A stretch of DNA of 64,000 bases from positions 1-64,000 of the forward strand of contig NZ_SRJD01000013.1 of assembly GCF_004684935.1 (NCBI RefSeq). Reading direction: 5' to 3'. A program made the translations under genes and the position numbers. The notes below the pieces were generated by a model. The model had not been told where the DNA came from. It did not search any database and was given only the letters and a program-made list of their open reading frames with translations. Source of the stretch: Sporolactobacillus shoreae. Lineage in GTDB: Bacteria > Bacillota > Bacilli > Bacillales > Sporolactobacillaceae. This document shows positions 25,115 to 33,551 of this stretch, piece after piece. Position 1 is the stretch's first letter. The number at the start of each line of letters is the position of its first letter.

Positions 25115-25468
25115 TTTGCCTGTTTGGAAATCAGTCGTTGTAAGCAGTGAATTAAGAGCTGTGTTGCTTTGTATTTAAAACTTTAAACATCAAAAATGAC
25201 TTCTAGACCTTGTTGGATAAAGAGACGAACTACAAACAAAAGTATGAACGCCGGCAACTCAGTATAATTTTTTATACCACTAACAATTATCGAGACGGGT
25301 TCATGCTATAAGGAGTATATCACGAAATGATTGTTCAGCCATTGGAATTTTAGCTTTCGTTCCAACCTTTTTTACTCGGTTTCACTTAGCATAATTGGCG
25401 GGGGTTTCTCATGCCATCAAACCAAAAGGGATCCTTTCCATGTGCTATTCTTCCATCTGTTCTCTAAT
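25115..25468. other. gene-free stretch before repeat R4
   Basis: AT-rich with no credible reading frame. Near 25440-25465 the sequence TGTGCTATTCTTCCATCTG resembles a decayed version of the tRNA-derived core (TGTGATTACCCCATCTG), followed at once by R4. Confidence 0.4.
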
Positions 25469-25561
25469 CAACGGGTTTAGCGGTCAGAACGCTGAGTTAC
25501 CGGGACTTTGAATGAGTTAAAGACGCTTAAACAGGGTTAAAAAGGGTCTGGATGGTGACAT
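25469..25561. repeat. left-end repeat copy R4
   Basis: Fourth copy of the ~92 bp repeat. It is preceded by a decayed tRNA-like core and followed by sequence colinear with 585-1353. It suggests that the 22.6-31.8 kb segment is itself two elements, 22.66-25.46 and 25.47-31.8. Confidence 0.8.
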
Positions 25562-25671
25562 AAAAATATTTTTGAGTTATTTTGAAAGATAGTTTGACAT
25601 GAGCACGCATTGTCCGGACCCAAAGATTTGTTAGAGATAAAAGATTTTAACAGCACAAAAAAAAAGAGCCA

Positions 25672-26142
25672 TTAACGTGGCTCCATTTGTGTACGTTTAA
25701 ACATAAAGTGCAAGAATATAACAGCAGTTGACAGTTTGTATTTTTTTTCAAAAGATAGTGACTGTTGATCATTCATGAAGCTTTGAATTTCTTCGAATTT
25801 CAAATCAGCATAAACAGCTATTGTCTCCAGCGATAAATCGAAGAAATCAGTGAGTGCCTCAATAATTCCTTTAACTCTCTCATCTTCCGTTATGCCGCTT
25901 TTAAACGCAAACATACCGACAATGTCGCCTAAATAATCAAAATCGTCTCTTGAGATACTGTGTTGAAATTCTTGATACCCGATTTTACCCGATACATAAC
26001 CTTCTAACAAAGGCAGGCTAATTTTTGTAATTTTGCTCAATGTTTTGAGTGATATTTTATCATTCTTTTCCATCTGATGTATTGCATCAACTAACCCATC
26101 ACGACTATTTTCATTAATGTGCAATAACTTCAATCCTTCCAT
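25672..26142 (-). CDS. HTH-like protein of unknown function, copy 2
   Basis: 156 residues, starting at the ATG at 26142 (MEGLKLLHINENSRDG). Almost identical to the product of 692-1162. Two helix-turn-helix-like segments and a C-terminal hydrophobic helix (STAVIFLHFMFKRTQ). The start lies inside the last codons of the upstream 144-residue frame (13-base overlap), so the two are probably co-translated. Being preserved intact in two copies while neighbours decayed suggests it is still under selection. Family not recognised; a regulator or immunity-like protein are both possible. Confidence 0.6.
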   Translation of the reverse strand: MEGLKLLHINENSRDGLVDAIHQMEKNDKISLKTLSKITKISLPLLEGYVSGKIGYQEFQHSISRDDFDYLGDIVGMFAFKSGITEDERVKGIIEALTDFFDLSLETIAVYADLKFEEIQSFMNDQQSLSFEKKYKLSTAVIFLHFMFKRTQMEPR

Positions 26143-26564
26143 AAGTAATAATTCCAAGCAGTGTTGGCAACTGGGTCGGTCCAGAAAAAAGCTTCTCCTG
26201 TTAAGCTTGCGGAAAATATATTTCCCTTCGGTGGGAAATAAAAAACACTTCCGCTAAAACCGGTGACAACTCTATTTGCGACATCATACCCATGCGTTAC
26301 ATTTCTTATTCTCATGTAGCCCGTAAACCAGTTCGCTTCTGTATCATACAGAACGACTTTATAGTGCACATAGCCGGTCGTATGCCAGATTTCTAGATAT
26401 CCTCCGCTCCCCCAGTATGTCGTATTCGGGCTTATAGAATTGTTCAATAAAGACGGCGTTGTGCCAGCAGGTTTAATGATGTTTATTGGATATTTTTGCA
26501 CACCATCTTTATTTAAGTCAATGTTTATAGTATTTGATTGATTAGTCACAGGTAACAAATTCAA
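26130..26564 (-). CDS. beta-rich, possibly secreted protein (N-terminus uncertain)
   Basis: 144 codons from a TTG at 26564 that has no ribosome binding site. In frame upstream the sequence reads QNPSKSVTTTTPS back to a stop, without ATG or GTG. The body is aromatic and Gly/Asn rich (YWGSGGYLEIWHTTGYVHY; SGSVFYFPPKGNIFSASL), typical of exported beta-sandwich proteins, and a Thr/Ser-rich lead often follows a signal peptide. The true signal peptide may have been lost by deletion. Downstream overlap with the HTH-like gene suggests a two-gene unit. Family unknown. Confidence 0.45.
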   Translation of the reverse strand: MNLLPVTNQSNTINIDLNKDGVQKYPINIIKPAGTTPSLLNNSISPNTTYWGSGGYLEIWHTTGYVHYKVVLYDTEANWFTGYMRIRNVTHGYDVANRVVTGFSGSVFYFPPKGNIFSASLTGEAFFWTDPVANTAWNYYLWKD

Positions 26565-26721
26565 TGATGGTGTAGTGGTAGTAACACTTTTACTGGGGTT
26601 TTGTTACTCTATAATGCTTTTTAGGTCTCTAAGGGGTATGATAAAACTCGAATTATACATCTTTAAAGTCATGGATAGAGACCAAAAATAAAAGGCGCAA
26701 TCATGGGGATGTGCAGATATT

Positions 26722-27450
26722 GTGGAGAGAAGATTGGAATCATTATATTCTGAGATGATTGAATTTATTAATAAAAGTCAGTGTCAAACGGACTTAACTA
26801 CTTGCATGGCAATACGAGGAAGACAATACAATGGAGATCTCATGGTTATAGGAAGAGCTGTTAACGGATGGGAACCTGGGATTTGGCCTAAACATGAACT
26901 TTCTGATCCGGCTAAGTTTAAAAAATATATTGCGCAGTTATACGTCGTAAGTAATCCTGTAACGGGTTATTGTCCGTTAGATTGGGTCAAAAAAGCATGG
27001 GGAAACAATTCTGAGAACAAGTATAATACCAAAAAATCTGCTTTTTGGAGAATAGTTGCTCGGGTTTTTAATATTCTTGACTCTGAGAAGGATTGGACAA
27101 GTAAATTAATATGGAGTAATTTGTATAAAATCGCCCCAGCTGAGTCTGGCAATCCTTCAAATAAACTAATAAAGCTCCAACAAGATTACTGTATAGATAT
27201 TCTCAGAGAAGAGATAAATCTATATAAGCCGAAATGCCTTCTTTTTCTAACAGGTCTTGATTGGGCAGCCCCTTTTCTTGAAGGAATCAATGAAATTAAT
27301 GTGAGACGGACACAGAAAGATTTGGTAGTTGCTGCGGGTAGTGTTCTGATCGACGGCTACATTGGCCGAGTTCTTATAGCAAGGCATCCGCAGGGTAAAA
27401 ATGAATCAAAAATGGTAGAACAAATTCGAGAGTTAATGCTTAAATCTTAA
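26722..27450 (+). CDS. uracil-DNA-glycosylase-fold-like protein
   Basis: About 242 residues from a GTG at 26722 (a TTG four codons later, after GGAGAGAAG, is an alternative). The pattern DLMVIGRAVNGWEPG near the N-terminus, SNLYKIAPAESGNPS centrally, CLLFLTGLDWAAPF and the late RHPQGKN resemble the UDG-like superfamily, whose members excise damaged bases or act in phage and defence contexts. The canonical GQDPYH motif is absent, so enzymatic activity is uncertain. It faces the HTH-like/beta-rich gene pair, and only its 3' end persists in the first copy of the block. Confidence 0.5.
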   Translation: MERRLESLYSEMIEFINKSQCQTDLTTCMAIRGRQYNGDLMVIGRAVNGWEPGIWPKHELSDPAKFKKYIAQLYVVSNPVTGYCPLDWVKKAWGNNSENKYNTKKSAFWRIVARVFNILDSEKDWTSKLIWSNLYKIAPAESGNPSNKLIKLQQDYCIDILREEINLYKPKCLLFLTGLDWAAPFLEGINEINVRRTQKDLVVAAGSVLIDGYIGRVLIARHPQGKNESKMVEQIRELMLKS

Positions 27451-27456
27451 AAGAGG

Positions 27457-27753
27457 CTAATAAGTATCTGACCCGGATTCTCTGCTGCCCTCTCCATCCT
27501 GAAACAGTCCCTGATAACCGCTCATTTGATGAAAGAGCGTCCATCCTAGCTGAAAGCCCCTAATGAAGCTATCAAACGAAACTTCCCTTAGCTGGAGATT
27601 CGTCTCATCCGTTAAATGGAGCACAGTAACGAAATCTTCCTTATTGAGATGGTCTTTCAAAGCCTGATAATTATCTTCGATTCGCTTGGCCCGTGCAGTG
27701 TGACGGGGTATGGAATAAAACTGCTGGTACAGTTTTTCAAGTGCATCATCCAT
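27457..27753 (-). CDS. DUF6809-like small protein
   Basis: 98 residues from the ATG at 27753, with GGAGG 9 bases upstream (the frame continues upstream without a site). MDDALEKLYQQFYSIP at the start and SFDSFIRGFQLGWTLFHQM near the end fit the DUF6809-type helical proteins common on Firmicute mobile elements. Convergent with the UDG-like gene; only 6 bases separate their stops. Frameshifted homologue at 2011-2224. Confidence 0.65.
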   Translation of the reverse strand: MDDALEKLYQQFYSIPRHTARAKRIEDNYQALKDHLNKEDFVTVLHLTDETNLQLREVSFDSFIRGFQLGWTLFHQMSGYQGLFQDGEGSRESGSDTY

Positions 27754-27869
27754 TTGAATTCGCCTCCAAGTGACACACAGTACCACATGCGAGGCGATCT
27801 ATCTATCATTTTCTGATGCAGTAATCAGTTGTTTTGTTGCACAGTAAGGTCGAACTGCGAAGTAGATCT

Positions 27870-28109
27870 TTATTCGGATTCTGCCTGATCCACTATCTTT
27901 TTTGCTTGAACCAGACTAAGCGGATAGTTTTTTTCACGAAGTTTTTTTATTGTAAACACTTTATCTTTAGTTTTTAATAGAGCTTTCGCTTCCTGTCTTA
28001 ATGCCTCTTCATCAAACGTGATTAACGCTTTTAGCCTATTTATCTCTCTTGACTGTAGATAGTTCAATAGCATTAAGATCACAATAAGCAGAGTCAATAG
28101 TATTGTCAT
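27870..28109 (-). CDS. small membrane-anchored protein with L7/L12-C-terminal-like domain
   Basis: 79 residues from the ATG at 28109 (AAGAAGGGAAA upstream). An N-terminal membrane helix (MTILLTLLIVILMLLNYL) is followed by a short helical linker and KVFTIKKLREKNYPLSLVQ then AKKIVD, which follows the K-x-x-VIKxVRExTGLGLxEAKxxVD pattern of the ribosomal protein L7/L12 C-terminal domain. Such anchored domains occur in small unknown proteins of Firmicutes. Function unknown. Confidence 0.6.
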   Translation of the reverse strand: MTILLTLLIVILMLLNYLQSREINRLKALITFDEEALRQEAKALLKTKDKVFTIKKLREKNYPLSLVQAKKIVDQAESE

Positions 28110-28173
28110 TTGTTTCCCTTCTTTTCGATAGTAGGAATAAATCTGCGCAGTAAACACGGAGTGTGAAGCAAGA

Positions 28174-28401
28174 TCAGGATTTTTTGCTTTTTTTTCCTGA
28201 TAAGGGTCCCCAAGGCCCCCAATAAGCACCAATGGTTCCACAAACAACGCAGCATAAAATAATGCCAATCAAAAGACCCCAAATACTACCCGGCATAATA
28301 AAATCGGGGAAAATGCCAATAAATAATACGGAAATTACAAAATTGATAAAGTACGAAGTCTTTTTATGGAATATCATGTATTTCCTAATCTTAGAAATCA
28401 A
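28174..28401 (-). CDS. small two-helix membrane protein
   Basis: 75 residues starting at a TTG (28401) 7 bases after GGGAGGGA. Hydrophobic helices at about residues 15-33 and 37-60 (LLIGIILCCVVCGTIGAYWG), with a basic tail GKKSKKS. Same strand as its neighbours, likely co-transcribed with the L7/L12-like gene. No family recognised. Confidence 0.55.
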   Translation of the reverse strand: MISKIRKYMIFHKKTSYFINFVISVLFIGIFPDFIMPGSIWGLLIGIILCCVVCGTIGAYWGPWGPLSGKKSKKS

Positions 28402-28442
28402 TGATTGATCCCTCCCTATTTAAAAGTAGACGGATACTTGTT

Positions 28443-28628
28443 TTATTTAGTAAAGTTTGGATTCTCAAGTCTAATACTTTTTACCTCACCACAGTTCGCA
28501 CAATAAGTGAATATAATATTGCTCCCATGTAATGAGAATTTACTCTTATTATTTGCTTTGACTTGCTCAAACTGCACAGCTTCTTTAAATTCTAGTCCAC
28601 CACATTTTTTACACTTATCCGCTATCAT
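28443..28628 (-). CDS. small zinc-ribbon protein
   Basis: 61 residues with two CxxC knuckles (CKKCGG near residue 6 and CANCGE near 43), a typical zinc ribbon. AAGAGAGAAG precedes the ATG. Likely cytoplasmic; similar small ribbons are common near phage-like genes. Function unknown. Confidence 0.6.
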   Translation of the reverse strand: MIADKCKKCGGLEFKEAVQFEQVKANNKSKFSLHGSNIIFTYCANCGEVKSIRLENPNFTK

Positions 28629-29193
28629 TTTACTTCTCTCTTTTCTATTTTTATTACGTGATATACGTCAGCCACGCAACAGAACTATTTTCCCCATTAT
28701 AACTGATTCCATGGTATCTGGATGAACTTTCATAAACCATTCCGTTCGGGTATCACAGTTTAGAATCATTTACATTTTATCGTTTTTTCGTCGATCTGCA
28801 TTTATTTTTAAAAATGGCCCGACATGTGCGGCAACGCTGGCCTTTACTTCCCCCACCCTTAATCTCCAACCATTTCCTCCTGATCCTGTTACTTCTGGCT
28901 TCTCTTTCTGGCACCGAGCTCATTTCCTCAGTATTTGTTGAAAACTCATGGAACAGAGCCTCCCCTTGAAGAATCATTCGTCTCGCCTAAAATCCCCAAG
29001 AAATTCATCTCAAAAGCGCTAAGACCTCATTTGATGAAGTGGAGACGGGATGGATTATCTGACATTTGGTTCCTCTGTTTCTCGCTGAGGGGTATCCCAT
29101 TCAGACCGTGCTATCGGCGCGGTCGATTTTCTTTCCAAGGCTTATTCTTGAAATCTCCGCTGCACAAAAAGTGAAAGAAAAAAATGCATGATT

Positions 29194-29228
29194 CCGGACA
29201 GATTGCCTTCGTGCCTGTCCGGTTTTTT
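29194..29228 (+). terminator. rho-independent terminator
   Basis: Perfect 8 bp stem CCGGACAG / CTGTCCGG with a 13-base loop, followed by TTTTTT. Confidence 0.8.
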
Positions 29229-29900
29229 CACGTTTTCGTCCTTCAGTATTCATCCATATAACTCAGGACAGGGAGCGGTATTTATTTGTCAGCCGCGAAT
29301 TCTAGCATGGTCAGTGTGGTTTCGAAGGTCTATAACATTTTCCTCGAAAAAAAGTGGAGGACAGAAAGTCAGTCATGAGGACAGACGGAAACCGGATCTT
29401 TATAAATTTTTTCTTGTTGTTGATCAATAGTGACACAATGATTTTCAACGTGGCATTTGAATGCCCTTTCATACTCACTCCGATGTGTACCTTTGTTTTA
29501 AATTAAGTCTCATTATTCTTTCTTTTTAAAGGTTTCTTTGAATTCCTCGTATTTTTTAAAGATCATCATTTTTAAATAAAAATTACTGTAAGCCATTTAA
29601 AATCATAGGGTTTCGATGCCTACTTTTAAAAGCTAGCATATGCACGTTAAACAAATAGACTGATGCCTTTTTACAAGAAAACAGAGTATCGATCCCCTTA
29701 AACAATAAAAAAATTACAGGAACTGTCTCCCTTAATGATGAATTATCCTCTTCCCTCCACCATGAGTAAATTTTTCTGCATTTGAGTGCTGTAACAGCGT
29801 CGTAAATCATTGCTATGAAGTCATTAAATTAAACAGAGCATGTCCGAGGAAGAACGAGAAAAAAATGATAAACGGATTGTGGGTGTGTGCGTCAGAAACA

Positions 29901-29930
29901 AGTCAGAGCATTCTCTGACTTCCTTTTTTT
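29901..29930 (+). terminator. rho-independent terminator
   Basis: 8 bp stem AGTCAGAG / CTCTGACT with a 4-base loop, followed by TCCTTTTTTT. It insulates the recombination genes downstream. Confidence 0.75.
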
Positions 29931-30054
29931 GGTAGCTCACAGAAAGGAAGGCATTGTGCTGCTCCGTGGATTACATTTTGTCTGAGGATGAGAGGCATAC
30001 CTTGATGAAAAGCAAAATCCACGTTAACATGCACATACCTTAAAGGTCATTCAC

Positions 30055-30459
30055 ATGCACCAACTCATCATGAAGGCTGATTTAAAGGCCATTGGCTTCA
30101 CGGACTTTCAGGCCTCACAAATTATTCGGATCATCAAGTATCGGTTGAATCAGGCAGGAATCCCGTTCTATGCAAATCCAAAAATTAGGTTCGTCCCGGC
30201 GATGGAAGTTGCCCGCTATCTGTTTGGGGTAGCCGACGATCCTGAGGATCCGGTCGCCGAATTCCGGAAGCGTTTGACCAATCTGTCAGAGCTGGCGGAA
30301 GCACTCCATTCCCGAGAAATCGCTCAACAGATCATTCGGGAGGCACAACAGACGATGGTTGAAAAAGGCTGTCCTGCCTACCAGAATGTCCGCCATTGGA
30401 TCGTGCCGCTAGCCGCAGTTGAGCAAATTCTATTCAGAAATCAAAAGGAGGAAGTTTAA
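30055..30459 (+). CDS. tandem DUF3173 protein (probable recombination directionality factor)
   Basis: 134 residues. DUF3173 proteins are normally ~65 residues and lie just before integrases. Here the pattern occurs twice: residues ~7-57 (ADLKAIGFTDFQASQIIRII ... YANPKIRFVPAMEVARYLF) and ~93-130 (AQQIIREAQQTMVEKGCPAY ... IVPLAAVEQILF). The halves share the IIR-K/EA, Y-N and VP-A-VE spacing, so the gene seems to be an internal duplication. The stop is immediately followed by the integrase ATG, implying coupled translation. An excisionase-like role is inferred from family context. Confidence 0.65.
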   Translation: MHQLIMKADLKAIGFTDFQASQIIRIIKYRLNQAGIPFYANPKIRFVPAMEVARYLFGVADDPEDPVAEFRKRLTNLSELAEALHSREIAQQIIREAQQTMVEKGCPAYQNVRHWIVPLAAVEQILFRNQKEEV

Positions 30460-31673
30460 ATGCCGAAATACAATATTCCTGATTTGAGAACAAGCGGTAA
30501 TGGAAAATATGCTTACACATTTGATTGGGGTCGTCGTGCCGACGGCAGTCGACATCAAGAAACACGAAGTGGTTTTGGTTCAAAACGAGAGGCTAATGAT
30601 GACTATCAGAAATTGTTGGTCGAAAAGGAAGCGACCAAAGCCAACAAAATGATGGTTACAACGTCCTTTTCTTTCGGTCAATTTGTTGAGGATAACTTTT
30701 TACCTACCTATCGAGATAGTGTACGACCCCAAACGTATCACGGGCGCGCAGCAATGATTCATAAGCATTTTCAAAGTCTGTGGAAATTCGAACTAAGTGA
30801 GATAACACCAGAAATGGTGATGAAATGGAAAAATCAATTGCGGCATCATCAATCGCTATCGAATGAATATGTGCGGAAAATTTGTGGTTTAGGCCATCGA
30901 ATTTTCTCACTTGCAGTGGACATGAAGCTTCTTTCCACTAATCCGGCTGAAGTGCTGAAGAAGACCAAATTTTTAAGGGACGAGCAGCGAACCCTTAATT
31001 TTTGGACGCTGGATGAGTTTCAAAAAGTGGCGACTTCTTTTAATCAAACCGATACGAACGAAGTGTGGGGACTCACCATTTTGTCGTTTTTGTTCTTAAC
31101 GGGATTAAGAATTGGAGAGGCTCAGGCTTTGGAATGGAAGATTTGGATTTTAAGAGCCAACGGGTACATGTTACGAAAACAATGATTTATCACAATGCGC
31201 ACGATTTTCATACCGATCAACCCAAAACAAAAGCTTCCATAAGAAAAGTGGCATTAAGTGCGGATTGTCTCAGGCAAATCGAGCGTTGGCATGAGTGCCA
31301 AAAACATTCCATTGGGACGTGTCGCTATGTGTTTTCGACGACGGGGATCCCGATGAACAGAAATGCCGTTGAGAAAATGATCTGGCACAAAGCCGATGAG
31401 TGTGGCTTACCAAGAGTGAATTGCCACTCATTGAGACATGCCCACGCCAGCCTATTGATTGAGCAGGGAGCAAATCCGCTCCTGCTTCGAGACCGATTGG
31501 GCCATTCAGATGTGAAGATCACACTCCAGGTCTATGGGCATCTGTATCCGAATCGGGACCAGACATTGGCTCAATCGCTGGATGGACTGGTTACATTGCC
31601 AGCGGCGAAGCAAAGCCCACAAGAATCAGACGAAAAGAATTCACAAAGAACAGGCGAGGAGCCTGAAAAATGA
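30460..31673 (+). pseudogene. int: tyrosine recombinase (integrase), split by a frameshift
   Basis: Two frames together encode a full ~404-residue phage-type integrase. Frame 1 (30460-about 31138): Arm-type N-terminus, SAM-like core-binding domain and catalytic Arg in TGLRIGEAQALEW. Frame 2 (about 31138-31673): HSLRHAHASLL (H-x-x-R), LGHSDVKIT and the nucleophile in QVYGHLY. One missing base in GGAATGGAAGATTTGG near 31138 shifts the frame; no slippery heptamer is seen there, so it is probably inactivating. The AAAGGAGG site and the DUF3173 gene precede it; tRNA-Gln lies 130 bases beyond. Confidence 0.88.
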
Positions 31674-31751
31674 ACGCAGAATGTCGCTTCTGAGCAGTAG
31701 AGGAAATTGGATGGTGATTAATTGGTGATTTTTATGTGATTAAGCGCAAGT

Positions 31752-31814
31752 AAAAGAGCCCGAAACCCTTGATATATCAAAGGTTTCGGGCTCTTATGTG
31801 ATTACCCCATCTGG
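31752..31814. repeat. att core A3 at the intact tRNA-Gln gene
   Basis: Hairpin GAGCCCGAAACC / GGTTTCGGGCTC (the tRNA gene's own terminator on the minus strand) plus the last ~13 bases of the tRNA gene. It is the reference for copies A1 and A2. GTGATTAATTGGTGATT-type motifs precede it (about 31708-31730). Confidence 0.8.
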
Positions 31815-31873
31815 ATTCGAACCAGAACATCGCGGCCCCAGAAACCGCTGCCTTACCGTTTGGCCATGGGGTA
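31802..31873 (-). tRNA. tRNA-Gln (anticodon CUG)
   Basis: 72-base cloverleaf on the minus strand: acceptor TACCCCA/TGGGGTA, D-arm GCC/GGC, anticodon stem GCGGT/GCCGC with loop TTCTGGG (anticodon CTG, reads CAG), T-arm TCTGG/CCAGA with loop TTCGAAT. CCA is not encoded. A terminator follows directly. It is the intact attachment gene of the elements to its left. Confidence 0.9.
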
Positions 31874-32036
31874 ATGAATCAGAACAAGAAATATTATAAC
31901 CAGTAATTCATCATTATGCAAGGGGATCCGACAAAATAGAAAAAATGGCTATATTCTGAATTTTTTTATTCAACTTGGCAGGTGGAAAAACGACCGTCGC
32001 AATCCGGTCATTGCTGAGAGCAGGCGCAATCCGTTA

Positions 32037-32066
32037 TTGAACATTATCTTGATTTAGTGGCATAAT
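32037..32066 (+). promoter_or_regulatory. manC promoter
   Basis: TTGAAC (32037-32042), 18 bp spacer, CATAAT (32061-32066), upstream of manC. Confidence 0.5.
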
Positions 32067-32128
32067 TAATGGAACGAGACGAACTATGATCGGTTCTTTT
32101 TGCGGATCATAATCAAGGGGAGATAATC

Positions 32129-33505
32129 ATGCATTTGGTTTTATTATCCGGAGGTTCCGGCAAGCGGCTCTGGCCATTGTCCAATGACGCGCGTTCCAAG
32201 CAGTTCCTGCGCGTGCTCGACGATCATCATCAGCATCTGTCATCCATGGTTCAGCGTGTGTTCGGACAACTGAATACAATCGGTTTGGGTGGTTCTACTG
32301 TGATCGCCACAGGCAAGGGCCAGGTCGAGATGCTGGAGGATCAGCTCGGCAAGGACGTGCCGCTGATCGTCGAACCGGAGCGGCGCGACACGTTTCCGGC
32401 GATCGCCCTTGCGGCGGCGTACCTCTATTCGATGACGGACGCCGATCTTGATGAGGTTGTGGCTGTACTGCCGGTGGATCCGTACGTTGAGACAGCTTTT
32501 TTCAAGCGGATTCTTGATCTGCAGAAGCTGCTCGACGATACGGGCGCTGACCTCGCGCTGATGGGTGTCAAGCCAACCTATCCGTCCGAAAAATACGGCT
32601 ACATCGTTCCTGATAAAAATGAAAATAACGATTATATTAAAGTAGATCATTTTACAGAAAAGCCGAATGAGGCACTTGCCAGACAGCTGATTGAAAAATC
32701 AGCTCTGTGGAATTGCGGCGTTTTCGCGTTCAGACTCAAATATATCATTAAAAAGCTTGAAGCGCTTGACCTTCCGCTGAACTATGAAGAGCTGTCCCAA
32801 CAGTTTTCCAAACTGCCGAAAATCAGCTTCGATTATGCGGTCGTTGAAAAAGCGAAGAGCATTGTCGCTCTCCCTTATGAAGGCTTCTGGAAGGATCTTG
32901 GAACTTGGAACACGCTGACCGAAGAAATGAGCACACAACAGATTGGCAGGGGCATCATCAGTGAGGATTCGGAGAATACGAATCTGATCAATGAGCTGGA
33001 TCTCCCGGTCACCGTGCTTGGCATTTCAAACGCGATTGTTGCGGTTAGCCCGGACGGGATCCTTGTCTCGGATAAAGATCAAAGTCCGAGAATCAAGGAA
33101 GTCATGAAGGGTTTTGACCAGCGCCCGATGTACGAAGAGCGGCACTGGGGTTCTTACCGGGTCATCGACTATACCAGCTACTCAAAGAACCATGAAGAAG
33201 TGCTAACAAAGAAAATAAAAATCAAGGCCGGCCACAATCTCAGCTATCATTGCCACCACATACGCCAGGAAGTCTGGACGATTATCAAAGGCCGCGGGCG
33301 TTTCGCGGAAAACGGCGTGATCCGCTCTATTAAACCGGGAGACGTCGTTGTCGTTCCTGCAGAAACATTGCATGCGATCGTCGCTGATGAACCAATGGAA
33401 CTGATCGAAGTTCAGATGGGCAGCCAGCTGATTGAAGAAGACATCAAACGCAAATATATGGAATGGAAAGAGATCGAAGAAAACTGCTCATCCGTCCGAA
33501 GCTGA
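32129..33505 (+). CDS. manC: mannose-1-phosphate guanylyltransferase with fused cupin domain
   Basis: 458 residues. The N-terminal nucleotidyltransferase has LSGGSGKRLWPLS and EPERRDTFPAIALAA, with EKYGYI and FTEKP motifs; the C-terminal cupin (from ~340) contains HWGSYRVID, HHIRQEVW and PGDVVVVP, as in type II ManC/AlgA proteins. It makes GDP-mannose from mannose-1-phosphate, and the cupin could add isomerase activity. manA at 57102 supplies mannose-6-phosphate; no phosphomannomutase is in the window. AGGGGAGA precedes the ATG; a terminator follows at 33521-33551. First gene to the right of the tRNA, with core-like composition. Confidence 0.9.
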   Translation: MHLVLLSGGSGKRLWPLSNDARSKQFLRVLDDHHQHLSSMVQRVFGQLNTIGLGGSTVIATGKGQVEMLEDQLGKDVPLIVEPERRDTFPAIALAAAYLYSMTDADLDEVVAVLPVDPYVETAFFKRILDLQKLLDDTGADLALMGVKPTYPSEKYGYIVPDKNENNDYIKVDHFTEKPNEALARQLIEKSALWNCGVFAFRLKYIIKKLEALDLPLNYEELSQQFSKLPKISFDYAVVEKAKSIVALPYEGFWKDLGTWNTLTEEMSTQQIGRGIISEDSENTNLINELDLPVTVLGISNAIVAVSPDGILVSDKDQSPRIKEVMKGFDQRPMYEERHWGSYRVIDYTSYSKNHEEVLTKKIKIKAGHNLSYHCHHIRQEVWTIIKGRGRFAENGVIRSIKPGDVVVVPAETLHAIVADEPMELIEVQMGSQLIEEDIKRKYMEWKEIEENCSSVRS

Positions 33506-33520
33506 GCGAGCGTTGAGAAT

Positions 33521-33551
33521 CCGGGTGCCGTACCAGGCATCCGGTTTTTTT
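33521..33551 (+). terminator. terminator after manC
   Basis: Stem CCGGGTGCC / GGCATCCGG (one G-U pair), followed by TTTTTTT. Confidence 0.85.

Larger units (their letters stand above)
28629..30054. other. 1.4 kb stretch without a confident gene
   Basis: Several short frames exist but none has a good start with a recognisable product. A frame ending at 29191 (LVPLFLAEGYPIQTVLSARS ... VKEKNA) stops immediately before a terminator and may be a relic gene end. A T-tract hairpin lies at 29194-29228 and another at 29901-29930. A GTGACACAATGA motif at about 29430 resembles the repeat-end motifs. The area probably holds decayed genes. Confidence 0.4.

Noticed and set aside
28777-28977. Minus-strand 66-codon frame with CRTC motif
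   Set aside because: No ribosome binding site, no homologous pattern, and it lies in a decayed stretch; likely chance.
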